Shown here piece by piece: positions 21,172 through 31,044 of a stretch of DNA of 64,000 bases (within the stretch, counting starts at the first letter, position 1; each line of letters begins with the position of its first letter). The stretch is taken from contig CAUJJI010000036.1 of NCBI GenBank assembly GCA_963205265.1, positions 1-64,000 on the forward strand. The letters run 5' to 3'. This stretch comes from Pseudomonadota bacterium (GTDB lineage: Bacteria > Pseudomonadota > Alphaproteobacteria > Sphingomonadales > Sphingomonadaceae). Below the pieces are notes generated by a model, which saw nothing but the letters and a program-made list of their open reading frames with translations, ran no database searches and was not told the DNA's origin. The translations under genes and the position numbers were made by a program.

Positions 21172-21870
21172 TCAGGCCAGGTGCTTCTCGAAGAATTCCG
21201 CGGTGCGCCGGTCGGCGAGTTCTGCGGCCTCTACGTTGCGCCTTACGCCGTGCTCGGCCGCGAAACCGTGGTCGAGCCCTTCGTAGTCATGGATGGTGAC
21301 GTGCGGATTGCCGTCGAGCCCTTCGTGCACGGCCTTCTGCGCCTCGGCGGGAACGAAACCGTCGGCGGTCGGAACATGCAGCATCAGTGGATTGGCGATG
21401 GCGTGCGATTCGTTGAGCATCTGGTCGATACCGACGCCGTAGTAGCCGACGGCAGCATTCACGTCGGTTCGGGTGGCGGCCATGTAGGCGACCTTGCCGC
21501 CCATGCAGAAGCCCACCAATCCGACCTTCGCCACACCCTGCTGGCGACGGATCCAGTGAATCGTTGCCTCGACGTCGCGAATGCCCAGGTCGAAGTCGTG
21601 CTTCATCATGTAGCCGATCGCTTCCTGGAACTGCTCCGGGATATCGGCATCGAATTCCACGCCGGGCTTCTGACGCCAGAAGACATCGGGCGCGACCGCA
21701 AGGTAGCCTCTTGCCGCCCAGTCGTCCGCTTTCTTGCGGATGCCAGGGTTCACCCCAAAGATTTCCTGGATGACGATGATCGCGGCACGCGGGGTGCGGG
21801 CGGGACTGGCCACATAGGCGGGCATGCTGTCCTTGCCGTCGAGCGTGGGAATCTGGGTGTTGGTCGTCAT
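21172..21870 (-). CDS. Dienelactone hydrolase family protein
   Basis: AAIIVIQEIFGVNPGIRKKADDWAARGYLAVAPDVF, VGFCMGGKVAYMAA. Confidence 0.92.
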   Translation of the reverse strand: MTTNTQIPTLDGKDSMPAYVASPARTPRAAIIVIQEIFGVNPGIRKKADDWAARGYLAVAPDVFWRQKPGVEFDADIPEQFQEAIGYMMKHDFDLGIRDVEATIHWIRRQQGVAKVGLVGFCMGGKVAYMAATRTDVNAAVGYYGVGIDQMLNESHAIANPLMLHVPTADGFVPAEAQKAVHEGLDGNPHVTIHDYEGLDHGFAAEHGVRRNVEAAELADRRTAEFFEKHLA

Positions 21871-21975
21871 GGCGGGCTCTCCTGATGTTTCCTGCAATTG
21901 ACCTAGGCCGCAGCGGTGGACTTTGCCAAGGCCGTGTGTCAGCAATGTAACCTATTTGCAGCCTGGGAGCGCGGC

Positions 21976-22227
21976 ATGAAAGTCAATGTCGAGATCGATT
22001 GCACGCCGGAAGAAGCGCGCCGTTTCCTGGGCCTGCCCGATGTCAGCAAGGCGAACGAGGTCTATGTCGATGCCATGGCCAAGGCGATGCAGGGCGTCGG
22101 CAGCCTCGAGCAGCTTCAGGAGTATGCCAAGCAGATCGCGCCGATGGGCCAGATGGGCATGCAAATGATCCAACAGTTCCTGGAAGGCGGGCTGGGCGGC
22201 GGGAGCAAGCGGAAGGGCTCGGGCTAA
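21976..22227 (+). CDS. Small conserved hypothetical (DUF6489-like)
   Basis: MKVNVEIDCTPEEARRFLGLPDVSKANEVYVDAMAKAM. Confidence 0.7.
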   Translation: MKVNVEIDCTPEEARRFLGLPDVSKANEVYVDAMAKAMQGVGSLEQLQEYAKQIAPMGQMGMQMIQQFLEGGLGGGSKRKGSG

Positions 22228-22243
22228 TCGTAGTGGATGACCC

Positions 22244-23521
22244 ATGTCCGAGACGATCTTCGCGCTTTCGTCCGGGGCTCCTCCTGCTGCGATTGCAGTG
22301 CTCCGGATCAGCGGTCCCCAGGCTGGTCATGCGCTGAAGGCCTTGGCCGGCCATCTGCCGGCCGTGCGTCGAGCCTCCCATGTGACCTTGCGCGACGACC
22401 GGGGTGAAATGCTGGACCGGGCTCTGGCCTTGTGGCTCCCAGGCCCGGGTACCGCGACTGGAGAGGACGTCGCTGAACTGCATTGCCATGGTGGACGGGC
22501 GATCGTGTCCGCAGTCGAAGCGGCACTTGCCAGGCTGCCCGAGTTGCGCCGCGCAACTCCCGGGGAATTTACGCGCCGCGCTTTCGCCAATGGCCGCATC
22601 GACCTTGCCGAAGCGGAAGGACTGGCGGAATTGCTGCTGGCCGAAACCGAGTTGCAGCGCCGGAGCGCCATGGCCATGGCGGGCGGTGTCTTTTCCAGGC
22701 AGCTGGAAGAGTGGCGCAGTGCGTTGCTCGAATGCGCAGCGGCGGTGGAAGCGGTGCTCGACTTTTCAGATGAAGATGACGTCACTGCGTTGCCCGGGAG
22801 TTTCGCGGCGAAGGTCTCTACACTCCGCAGCGAGATCGCCGAGTGGCTGTTGCGGCCGCGTGCCGAAGCCCTGCGCGAGGGATTTCGGGTCGTCCTGGCG
22901 GGGCCACCCAATTCCGGGAAAAGCACTCTTTTCAATGCCTTGGTGGAATGCGAGGCGGCAATTACCGCCCCGATTGCCGGAACCACCCGCGATTTGTTGA
23001 CCCGGCCGGTCGCCATCGAGGGGGTGCCGTTTCTTTTCGTCGACACTGCCGGACTGCGCGATGAAACCGGCGATACGATCGAAGCGATCGGTGTCGCCAG
23101 GGCGCGGCAAGCTCTCGACATTGCCGATCTCGTCCTCTGGCTCGGCGCAGAGGGTGACGGTCCGATCGGTGCCTGGGAGATCGAGGCCCAGATCGATCGC
23201 ATCGATCACGTCGTCAAGGCATTCCCCCGTCACCGTGTCTCGGCGATTACAGGCCAGGGGCTCGACGATGTCCGATCCGAACTCGTCGCTGCGGCCGGGA
23301 GCGCGCTTCCCCGGCCTGGTGAGATTGCGTTGAACGAGCGGCAGCATCGCATTCTCACCGAGTCCATGGAGATGCTGACTGCGGTGGAGCAGCTGACCGA
23401 CCCATTGCTGATTGCCGAGCACCTTCGTTTGGCGCGTGTCGCTTTCGATGCCCTGGTCGGGCGGACGACGACCGAAGACATGCTCGATGCCTTGTTCGGC
23501 CGCTTCTGCATCGGCAAATGA
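22244..23521 (+). CDS. mnmE: tRNA modification GTPase MnmE
   Basis: TIFALSSGAPPAAIAVLRISGP, GPPNSGKSTLFNAL, IAGTTRD, C-terminal LFGRFCIGK. Confidence 0.97.
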   Translation: MSETIFALSSGAPPAAIAVLRISGPQAGHALKALAGHLPAVRRASHVTLRDDRGEMLDRALALWLPGPGTATGEDVAELHCHGGRAIVSAVEAALARLPELRRATPGEFTRRAFANGRIDLAEAEGLAELLLAETELQRRSAMAMAGGVFSRQLEEWRSALLECAAAVEAVLDFSDEDDVTALPGSFAAKVSTLRSEIAEWLLRPRAEALREGFRVVLAGPPNSGKSTLFNALVECEAAITAPIAGTTRDLLTRPVAIEGVPFLFVDTAGLRDETGDTIEAIGVARARQALDIADLVLWLGAEGDGPIGAWEIEAQIDRIDHVVKAFPRHRVSAITGQGLDDVRSELVAAAGSALPRPGEIALNERQHRILTESMEMLTAVEQLTDPLLIAEHLRLARVAFDALVGRTTTEDMLDALFGRFCIGK

Positions 23522-23523
23522 AA

Positions 23524-23539
23524 TGTTCCACGTGGAACA
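23524..23539. promoter_or_regulatory. parS: parS site 1: TGTTCCACGTGGAACA
   Basis: Perfect 16-bp palindrome matching the ParB parS pattern TGTTNCACGTGNAACA; between mnmE and mnmG. Confidence 0.93.
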
Positions 23540-23583
23540 GTTGGTCCTTTGACCGGATTCCCCGCCTCCTCTAAAGGCGCTGC

Positions 23584-25431
23584 ATGGCTTCGTACGACAT
23601 CATAGTCATCGGCGGCGGTCACGCCGGGTGCGAGGCGGCCGCAGTCGCAGCGCGCATGGGAGCGCGAGTGGCGCTGGTCAGCTTCGACCTCGCGGCCCTG
23701 GGAGCGATGAGCTGCAACCCCGCGATCGGCGGCCTCGGCAAGGGCCACCTCGTCCGCGAAGTCGATGCCTTCGATGGGCTGATCGGTCGTGCGGCGGATG
23801 CTGCGGCGATCCACTACCGGATGCTCAACCGCTCAAAGGGAAGCGCGGTGCAGGGCCCGCGCGTGCAGGCGGACCGGCGGCTGTTCAAGGCTGCCGTGCA
23901 GAGCCTGCTGTCCCAGCAGGAACAGCTGTTCCTCATCGAGGGCGAGGTTGCTGGCTTCCAGCTCACTGGCAACCGGGTTTGTGGGGTTACGCTCGGTGAT
24001 GGAACTTTCTTGGATGCGCGTGCAGTCATCCTCTGCACGGGGACATTCCTGGGCGGCACGCTTTACCGCGGCGAGGAAAGGTTTGATGGCGGCAGGATTG
24101 GCGAGGCCTCCGCTCGGCACCTGGCAGCGCAGATGCGGGATGCTGCGCTGCCGATTGCCCGCCTGAAGACCGGAACCCCGCCTCGTCTTGACGGACGGAC
24201 GATCGACTGGTCCCGACTCGACGAACAGCCATCGGATCAAGAGCCATGGACGATGTCGGCGCTCAACGCGAAGAGGAGCAATCCGCAGGTCTTTTGTGCG
24301 ATCACACGGACCAATCGCCGAAGCCACGATGTGATTAGAGAGAACCTGCATCGCTCGCCGATGTTCACCGGCGCAATCGAAGCGCGCGGTCCGCGCTATT
24401 GCCCATCCATCGAGGACAAGATCCACCGCTTCGCCGATCGTGACGGCCATCAGATATTCCTCGAGCCGGAAGGGCTCGATACGCATCTGGTCTATCCCAA
24501 CGGGATAAGCACTTCGCTGCCGGCGGAAGTGCAGCTGGAGATGCTGCAAACCATGGCCGGTCTTGAGCATGTGCAAATGGTCGTGCCCGGCTATGCCGTG
24601 GAATATGACCATATCGATCCTCGCGCTCTGCGCCCCAGCCTTGAGCTGCGGGAGATCGCGGGGCTCTATTGCGCGGGCCAGATCAACGGAACGACCGGTT
24701 ACGAGGAGGCGGCGGCACAAGGGCTCGTCGCTGGAATGCATGCTGCGGCCAGCGTTCTGGGCCGAGAGCCTGCCGCTCTCGATCGCGCCAACAGCTATAT
24801 GGCGGTAATGATCGATGACCTGACCTTGCAGGGGGTCAGCGAACCCTATCGCATGCTCACTGCCAGGGCGGAGTACCGGCTCAGGCTGCGCGCCAACAAT
24901 GCCACCACGCGCCTGACGCCGCTCGCCATCGCCGCCGGGTGTGTGGGCGAGGCCCGCCGACAGTGGTTTCGCCGCCGTGAGGAAAATCGCGAGCGCCTTG
25001 ATACAGTGCTGGATCAGGTGGTTTCAGGCGCCGAGCTTTCCTCTGCAGGTCTTCCGGTCAGGGAGGACACCGGCAAGTTGAGCTTGAGAGAGTGGCTGCG
25101 GTTCGGCGGTGTTGAACTTGCGGACTTGAGCGCGTGGTTGAGCGCGGAGGCTCTCGAGGATCCGGACCTGGCAAGCGAGATGGCCGAAGACGCGACCTAT
25201 GCGCCTTATCTGGCGCGGCAGGAAAGCGAGCTGCGCGAACTACGCGCCAGCGAGGCTCTGCCGCTGGGAGAATGGTTCCCCTACGAAGCCATACCGGGTC
25301 TATCGCGCGAGATGGTCGAACGTCTGGCGAAGGCTCGACCTGCGACCCTGGCTGCCGCCGGCAGGGTGCCAGGCGTTACGCCGGCAGCTTTGGCAGCACT
25401 CTTGGTCCATGCCCGCCGGATCGCAGCATGA
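23584..25431 (+). CDS. mnmG: tRNA uridine-5-carboxymethylaminomethyl synthesis enzyme MnmG
   Basis: [50 protein letters not shown]. Confidence 0.97.
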   Translation: MASYDIIVIGGGHAGCEAAAVAARMGARVALVSFDLAALGAMSCNPAIGGLGKGHLVREVDAFDGLIGRAADAAAIHYRMLNRSKGSAVQGPRVQADRRLFKAAVQSLLSQQEQLFLIEGEVAGFQLTGNRVCGVTLGDGTFLDARAVILCTGTFLGGTLYRGEERFDGGRIGEASARHLAAQMRDAALPIARLKTGTPPRLDGRTIDWSRLDEQPSDQEPWTMSALNAKRSNPQVFCAITRTNRRSHDVIRENLHRSPMFTGAIEARGPRYCPSIEDKIHRFADRDGHQIFLEPEGLDTHLVYPNGISTSLPAEVQLEMLQTMAGLEHVQMVVPGYAVEYDHIDPRALRPSLELREIAGLYCAGQINGTTGYEEAAAQGLVAGMHAAASVLGREPAALDRANSYMAVMIDDLTLQGVSEPYRMLTARAEYRLRLRANNATTRLTPLAIAAGCVGEARRQWFRRREENRERLDTVLDQVVSGAELSSAGLPVREDTGKLSLREWLRFGGVELADLSAWLSAEALEDPDLASEMAEDATYAPYLARQESELRELRASEALPLGEWFPYEAIPGLSREMVERLAKARPATLAAAGRVPGVTPAALAALLVHARRIAA

Positions 25432-26066
25432 TCGAGACCGAAGCAGCTGCGCAGCAGTGGTTGCGCAGCCTCCCCGAATGCGATGACGCTGCCATGGCTC
25501 GGTTGGAATTGCTGGTCGCTCTGCTGATCGCTGAGAACGGGCAGCAAAATCTGGTTTCGGGGGCAAGCCTGTCGGAGGTTTGGCGGCGGCACATCGTCGA
25601 CAGTGCCCAGCTGCTGCAGTATGTTCCACGTGGAACATCGCCTTGGCTCGACCTCGGCACCGGCGCGGGGTTCCCGGGTCTGGTCGTGGCTGCGCTGCGG
25701 CCCGAGATCGACATTGCCTTGGTCGAATCCCGAAGCCGCCGGATCGACTGGCTCGAGCGCGCAATTGCTGCACTCCATCTTCAGTCGGCGAAGGTCGTCG
25801 GACAGAGACTCGAACTGATCCCGGCGTATCCGGTCAAGGTTATTTCCGCACGCGCATTTGCGCCCCTGGACCGCCTTGTCGAATTGTCCGCACGCTTTTC
25901 AACAAGCGAAACCGTCTGGCTGTTGCCGAAAGGGCGTTCGGCGCAGCAAGAACTCCAGTCCTTGACTGGATGGAATCACCTGTTCCACGTGGAACAATCC
26001 GTGACGGAGTCGCAATCAGGGGTTATTGTCGGCACACTTGCCGGCAGGAAGGACAAGCTCACGTGA
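25428..26066 (+). CDS. rsmG: 16S rRNA (guanine-527-N7)-methyltransferase RsmG
   Basis: [43 protein letters not shown] overlap with mnmG. Confidence 0.95.
   Translation: MIETEAAAQQWLRSLPECDDAAMARLELLVALLIAENGQQNLVSGASLSEVWRRHIVDSAQLLQYVPRGTSPWLDLGTGAGFPGLVVAALRPEIDIALVESRSRRIDWLERAIAALHLQSAKVVGQRLELIPAYPVKVISARAFAPLDRLVELSARFSTSETVWLLPKGRSAQQELQSLTGWNHLFHVEQSVTESQSGVIVGTLAGRKDKLT
25622..25637. promoter_or_regulatory. parS: parS site 2 (inside rsmG): TGTTCCACGTGGAACA
   Basis: Perfect match; encodes VPRGT in the rsmG frame. Confidence 0.93.
25981..25996. promoter_or_regulatory. parS: parS site 3 (inside rsmG): TGTTCCACGTGGAACA
   Basis: Perfect match; encodes FHVEQ in the rsmG frame. Confidence 0.93.
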
Positions 26067-26842
26067 TCCGTGTCGCTATCGCCAATCAGAAGGGTGGCGT
26101 GGGAAAGACCACGACGGCCATCAACATCGCCACTGCGCTGGCGGCCACCGGATGGCGTACCCTGCTGATCGATCTCGATCCCCAGGGGAACGCTTCCACG
26201 GGGATCGGCGTCGATCGGCCGACGCGGATTCGTTCATCCTATGACCTGGTCGTCGATGAAGTACCGCTCTGGGATTGCATCCAGCATACCAGGATTCCGG
26301 GCCTCGATATCGTCCCCGCCACTGTCGATCTTTCAGGCGCGGAGGTCGAACTCGTCGCGGTCGAAAATCGCACGGACCGGCTTCGAAACGCTCTGGCCCA
26401 CGATCTCGGCTACGACATCTGCTTCATCGATTGCCCGCCGTCGCTCGGACTGCTCACGTTGAATGCGCTCACTGCGGCCGATACGCTCCTGGTGCCGCTG
26501 CAGTGCGAATTCTTTGCGCTCGAAGGCCTCAGCCAGCTCCTGACGACGGTCGAGAGGGTGCAGCAGCGCTTCAATTCCGAGCTCGGAATCATCGGCGTGG
26601 CCCTGACCATGTTCGATCGGCGTAACCGCCTCACCGATCAAGTGGCCGATGACGTCCGTTCCTGTCTTGGCGGGCTCGTCTTCGAATCGACGATCCCGCG
26701 CAATGTCCGCCTTTCGGAAGCACCCAGCCACGGCCTGCCGGCCCTGGTCTACGATCATTCCTGCGCTGGCAGCCGGGCCTATATGGCCTTGGCTCGCGAG
26801 CTGATCGCACGGTTGCCGCCTGAACGGAGGAAGGCCGCATGA
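26063..26842 (+). CDS. parA: Chromosome partitioning ATPase ParA
   Basis: GTG start; VAIANQKGGVGKTTTAINIATALA, LLIDLDPQGNASTG, CFIDCPPSLGLLTLNAL. Confidence 0.96.
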   Translation: MIRVAIANQKGGVGKTTTAINIATALAATGWRTLLIDLDPQGNASTGIGVDRPTRIRSSYDLVVDEVPLWDCIQHTRIPGLDIVPATVDLSGAEVELVAVENRTDRLRNALAHDLGYDICFIDCPPSLGLLTLNALTAADTLLVPLQCEFFALEGLSQLLTTVERVQQRFNSELGIIGVALTMFDRRNRLTDQVADDVRSCLGGLVFESTIPRNVRLSEAPSHGLPALVYDHSCAGSRAYMALARELIARLPPERRKAA

Positions 26843-27807
26843 CTGACGATTCGATCATTCGCCTCTCGGCTTCCCCTCCCGATGGGTCGCCGCTTGCGGC
26901 CAAGCGTAAGCCGGCGCTTGGGCGGGGGCTCGGTGCACTTCTGGGCGAGACACGTCGGGAAGAGCCCCTGGCATCCACGGCGGTGGGTGAGGGCGGTGCA
27001 GCGATCGCTGCAGGAGGACTGGCCTTGCTGTCGGTCGCCGACATCGAGCCGCATCCAGCGCAGCCCCGCCGCCACTTCGACGAAGCGGCGCTTGAAGAGC
27101 TTGCTGCATCGATTGCACAGCGCGGCGTTATCCAGCCCGTGATCGTCCGTCCGCTGCGCGAGGGGCGGTATCAGCTGGTTGCCGGCGAACGCCGCTGGCG
27201 CGCCGCCCAGCGGGCGCAATTGCACGAGATTCCGGCATTGATCCGTCACCTCAGTGAGCGGGAGGTGATGGCGCTTGCGCTCATCGAAAACCTGCAGCGC
27301 GAGGACCTCAACCCGATCGAAGAGGCCAGAGCCTATCAACGGCTGGCCGACGACGAGGGCCTGACTCAGGCCGAAATCGCGCGAATGGTCGACAAGAGCC
27401 GCAGCCATGTCGCCAATCTGCAGCGCCTGCTGGCCTTGCCCCATACGGTTATGGTCCTGGTAGAGGACGGTCGCCTTTCGATGGGCCACGCTCGCGCGTT
27501 GATCGGCGCCGAATCGGCTCACGAGATCGCTGAAACGGCAGTGACGAAAGGCCTTTCGGTCCGCGAGGTCGAGCGTCTCGTGCGTCAGTCGCGCAGCGGT
27601 CGCGTCGCACGCCGGGCGCGGTCCCCGCGCGAGGATCGGGAGAATGCCGATATTGCCGCGGTGCAGGGGCACCTCGAGGATTTCCTCGGCTTGCCGGTGC
27701 GGATCAAGGCCGACGGCGATCCGCGCTCCGGCGCGGTGACGATCCGTTACACCACGCTCGACCAGCTGGATCTGATCTGCCAGCGCCTTACCGGCGGGTC
27801 GATATAA
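26839..27807 (+). CDS. parB: Chromosome partitioning protein ParB
   Basis: PALGRGLGALLG, VADIEPHPAQPRRHFDE, LVAGERRWRAAQRA, ALIENLQREDLNPIEEA; ATGA overlap with parA. Confidence 0.96.
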   Translation: MTDDSIIRLSASPPDGSPLAAKRKPALGRGLGALLGETRREEPLASTAVGEGGAAIAAGGLALLSVADIEPHPAQPRRHFDEAALEELAASIAQRGVIQPVIVRPLREGRYQLVAGERRWRAAQRAQLHEIPALIRHLSEREVMALALIENLQREDLNPIEEARAYQRLADDEGLTQAEIARMVDKSRSHVANLQRLLALPHTVMVLVEDGRLSMGHARALIGAESAHEIAETAVTKGLSVREVERLVRQSRSGRVARRARSPREDRENADIAAVQGHLEDFLGLPVRIKADGDPRSGAVTIRYTTLDQLDLICQRLTGGSI

Positions 27808-27853
27808 GCGTCTGTAATTTAAAGAATTATCGAAAGGGCTGGGCCACCCTGAC

Positions 27854-28525
27854 TCAGTCGACGCGGATTCGCTTGTCCGGCACGATCCTCACCCGCTTGC
27901 TCGGCATGCGCCTGGCTCGCGGTCGAACCGGCACGTCTTCGTAGACGTATTCGACGGTTTCGGTGCACTTCGGCTCGCGAGCAATCGCCGGCCCGGGTCT
28001 GCAGCAACCGTAAGCCGACGGAGCGTATGCAGGATGCGCATAGCCATAGCCGTACGCCGGCTGGGCGGCGTGGTAAGCGTAATAGGCGACATAGTCGTCG
28101 AGATAGGTCTCGCACTCGTCCCGTACGGATCGACTGTCTTCGGCCTTGTCGATCGCCATGCCCGCCGCTGCACCGATAGCGGCTCCGGCAACGGTGCCCA
28201 GCGTCCGGTGGTGGCGACCGGCGATGCGATTGCCGGCAACGCCACCGATCACGCCGCCGATGACGGCACCGCCGAGCCCGTCGTCGCGTACCGAGATCCG
28301 GCGCCGGCACTCGGCCAGCCAATGCGCCCGCAGGCCCGGCTCGATCATCGGCCGTGGCGCGCTTGGCGGCGGCGCAGCCTCCCGGTTCCATTCGGGCCTG
28401 TTGTCCGGTCCATCCGGTGCTACGCCCGGTTGCCGCTCTTGCGCCAGGGCAAGCGGCGCGCTCGCGATCGCGAGGGCAAAGCCGGCACCGACGGCGCAGG
28501 TCCGGAGATTGAAGCCGAGTTGCAT
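27854..28525 (-). CDS. Glycine-zipper secreted/envelope protein, hypothetical
   Basis: Signal peptide then GLGGAVIGGVIGGVAGNRIAG...VAGAAIGAAAGMAID. Confidence 0.75.
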   Translation of the reverse strand: MQLGFNLRTCAVGAGFALAIASAPLALAQERQPGVAPDGPDNRPEWNREAAPPPSAPRPMIEPGLRAHWLAECRRRISVRDDGLGGAVIGGVIGGVAGNRIAGRHHRTLGTVAGAAIGAAAGMAIDKAEDSRSVRDECETYLDDYVAYYAYHAAQPAYGYGYAHPAYAPSAYGCCRPGPAIAREPKCTETVEYVYEDVPVRPRARRMPSKRVRIVPDKRIRVD

Positions 28526-28724
28526 GGAATACCCCTGTCGATGACGGACGTGTCGTTAATCGACTATTTAGCATCGCAAGGCGCAGCGAACCAAGCTTCC
28601 CAGCCGATTATTGCGGTCGCTGTCCCGATTCGGAGCAGGTATCGGGCGCCGCGTTTTTCTGCATTCCCGTGGACCCGGCAAACGCAAACTTGCTGGCGGG
28701 CAACTCCCCGCCTATCTCGTCTCC

Positions 28725-30203
28725 ATGAATCCCTCTCTTCGCAAGCTTCTGGTCATAGCCGGCATCACGATCCTGGTCCTGGCGGCCCTGTTCATCTGGA
28801 TTCGCCACGGGAACCCGTCCGAGCGTAGTGTCGAGGTAACGATGGGCAAGGATCCCCTCCTTGTCGAACCGGACAGCGAGCGGATTCCCAGTGTCGGCCT
28901 GGCCGACCCCATCGGATGGAAGGCGGGGGAGCAACCGGTCGCACCCGCGGGCCTCGCGGTCGGTCGCTTCGCCGAAGGCCTCGATCACCCTCGAACGCTG
29001 CTGGCCCTGCCGAACGGCGACATTCTTGTCGCCGAGACCAATTCACCGCCACGGGACCTGAGCGGCATAGGCGGTTTCTTCATGAAGCTGTTCATGGGGC
29101 GAGTGGGCGCTGGGGGCCCCTCGCCGGACAAGATCATATTGCTGCGCGATTCAGACGGTGACGGCAAGGCCGAGGGCCGCTTCGTCTTCCGCGAGAAGGA
29201 TCTGGCATCACCGTCCGGCATGGCCTGGCGTGACGGCAAGCTCTACGTCGCCAATCACAATGCCGTCCTTGCTTTCGAGTTCGTTCCCGGAGCGACGGTT
29301 CTGGGTGGCACGGCGAAGAAGCTGATGGACCTGCCCGGCGGCGGCAACCACTGGATGCGCAATCTGCTGCTGAGCCCGGATGGCAAGAAGCTCTACGTTG
29401 CCGTGGGATCGGCCTCCAACATCGGCGAGAACGGCATGGCCGAGGAGGCGGGGCGCGCCGCCATCTGGGAAATCGACCTCGCGAGCGGCTCTCGCCGCCA
29501 GTATGCGGCGGGGCTGCGCAATCCCAACGGCATGGCCTGGAACCCTTCGACCGGCGAATTGTGGACCGTGGTCAACGAGCGCGACATGCTCGGGCCCGAT
29601 CTCGTTCCCGACTACCTGACCAATGTCCCGGTCGGGGCGCAGTATGGCTGGCCCTGGGTCTACTGGAAGGACCTGCAGGACTGGCGGGTGAAGGATCCAG
29701 TGCCGGATTTCCTCACCGAGTACAGCCGCAAGCCCGAATATGCCCTTGGTGCGCATACCGCCGCGCTGGGGCTGCTGTTCTCGACCGGCGGCAATCTGAT
29801 GGGGGACGGCTTCGCCAACGGCGCGTTCATCGCCCGTCACGGTTCGTGGAACCGCAAGCCGCTTTCGGGATACGACGTGATCTTCGTGCCCTTCGACGCC
29901 AATGGCAATCCTCAGGGCAAGGCGAAGCCCGTGCTGACCGGCTTTCTTTCCAAGCGCGACGAAGCACATGGTCGTCCGGTCTGGCTCTCTTGGGACAAGG
30001 CCGGGGCTCTGCTGGTCAGCGACGATACGGGCGGCATCATCTGGCGAGTCTCCTCGCCGGGCGCCAAGCCTTCGGCGGCACCGAAGCCCGTCGTGTCCGA
30101 ACCGATGCCGCCACAGCGCGACCTAAAGAGTCCGGAGGCCCGCTTCGAGGCCGACTTCAAATCCGGCACCGAGGGGCAGTACGCGCGGGTTTCGGGGCAG
30201 TAG
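28725..30203 (+). CDS. PQQ-dependent sugar (sorbosone-type) dehydrogenase, membrane-anchored
   Basis: GLDHPRTLLALPNGDILVAETN, LYVAVGSASNIGENG, YAAGLRNPNGMAWNPSTGELWTVVNERD; N-terminal TM. Confidence 0.9.
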   Translation: MNPSLRKLLVIAGITILVLAALFIWIRHGNPSERSVEVTMGKDPLLVEPDSERIPSVGLADPIGWKAGEQPVAPAGLAVGRFAEGLDHPRTLLALPNGDILVAETNSPPRDLSGIGGFFMKLFMGRVGAGGPSPDKIILLRDSDGDGKAEGRFVFREKDLASPSGMAWRDGKLYVANHNAVLAFEFVPGATVLGGTAKKLMDLPGGGNHWMRNLLLSPDGKKLYVAVGSASNIGENGMAEEAGRAAIWEIDLASGSRRQYAAGLRNPNGMAWNPSTGELWTVVNERDMLGPDLVPDYLTNVPVGAQYGWPWVYWKDLQDWRVKDPVPDFLTEYSRKPEYALGAHTAALGLLFSTGGNLMGDGFANGAFIARHGSWNRKPLSGYDVIFVPFDANGNPQGKAKPVLTGFLSKRDEAHGRPVWLSWDKAGALLVSDDTGGIIWRVSSPGAKPSAAPKPVVSEPMPPQRDLKSPEARFEADFKSGTEGQYARVSGQ

Positions 30204-30216
30204 CCGCGGGACAGGT

Positions 30217-31044
30217 TTACAAGGCCCTCCCGGCCCGCCCGGCGAGCTCGTTGACATATTGCCAGGCCACGCGCCCGGAGCGCGCGCCGCGGCGCTTAGC
30301 CCATTCCAGGGCATCGCCTGGCTCCCATTCCAGGCTGTAGTGGCCGGCATAGCCCGCGATTATGGCGAGGTAGTCGTCCTGGCTGCAATTGTGGAATCCG
30401 ACCGACAGGCCGAAGCGGTCGGCGAGCGCGAGCCTGTCGTCGACCGCGTCGCGGGGATTGATCGGATCGTCCTGTTCCGAAAGATGGCGCGGCACGATGG
30501 CGCGGCGGTTCGACGTCACTGCCAGCCGCACGTTGCCGGGCCGAGATTCGACGCCACCTTCGAGCCAGGAACGCAAGAGGCGGGGCCCGTTGCCGTCGCC
30601 CTCTTCGAAGCCGAGATCGTCGATGAAGACCATGAAGCGCCGATCTACCCGGCCCAGGGTGCCAAACAGCCCGGCAACGGCGTTGAGCGCTTCCAGGGCG
30701 ACCTGGACGAGCGCGATCGCGCCCGGATATTGCGCATCGGCAGCAACGACGCTGGAGCGCAGCAGAGCGGACTTGCCCATGCCGCGCGAGCCCCAGAGGA
30801 GCATATCGTGGGCGGCATGGCCGGCCGCATGTCGCGCCACATTTTCCGCGACGACGCATTTCTGGGCATCGATACCGCGAAGCAGGTCGAGTGCGGGTGC
30901 TTCGATGCGGCTGACGGCGCGAGCGCCTGCGCCGTCCCAGACGTAGGCAGGGTGCGACAGCCAGTTGGTCTCGGCAGCATCGGCCGGAGCAAGCCGTTCG
31001 AGTGCCGTGGCGATCCGCTCGAGCAAGGCGGCGGTGTCGCTCAT
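30217..31044 (-). CDS. DUF815 family AAA ATPase
   Basis: LLWGSRGMGKSALLRS (Walker A), FMVFIDDLGFEEGD (Walker B), VRLAVTSNRRAIVPRH. Confidence 0.87.
   Translation of the reverse strand: MSDTAALLERIATALERLAPADAAETNWLSHPAYVWDGAGARAVSRIEAPALDLLRGIDAQKCVVAENVARHAAGHAAHDMLLWGSRGMGKSALLRSSVVAADAQYPGAIALVQVALEALNAVAGLFGTLGRVDRRFMVFIDDLGFEEGDGNGPRLLRSWLEGGVESRPGNVRLAVTSNRRAIVPRHLSEQDDPINPRDAVDDRLALADRFGLSVGFHNCSQDDYLAIIAGYAGHYSLEWEPGDALEWAKRRGARSGRVAWQYVNELAGRAGRAL

Noticed and set aside
26063-26075. CACGTG at the parA start as a fourth parS
   Set aside because: Only the 6-bp core matches; flanks lack TGTTC/GAACA.
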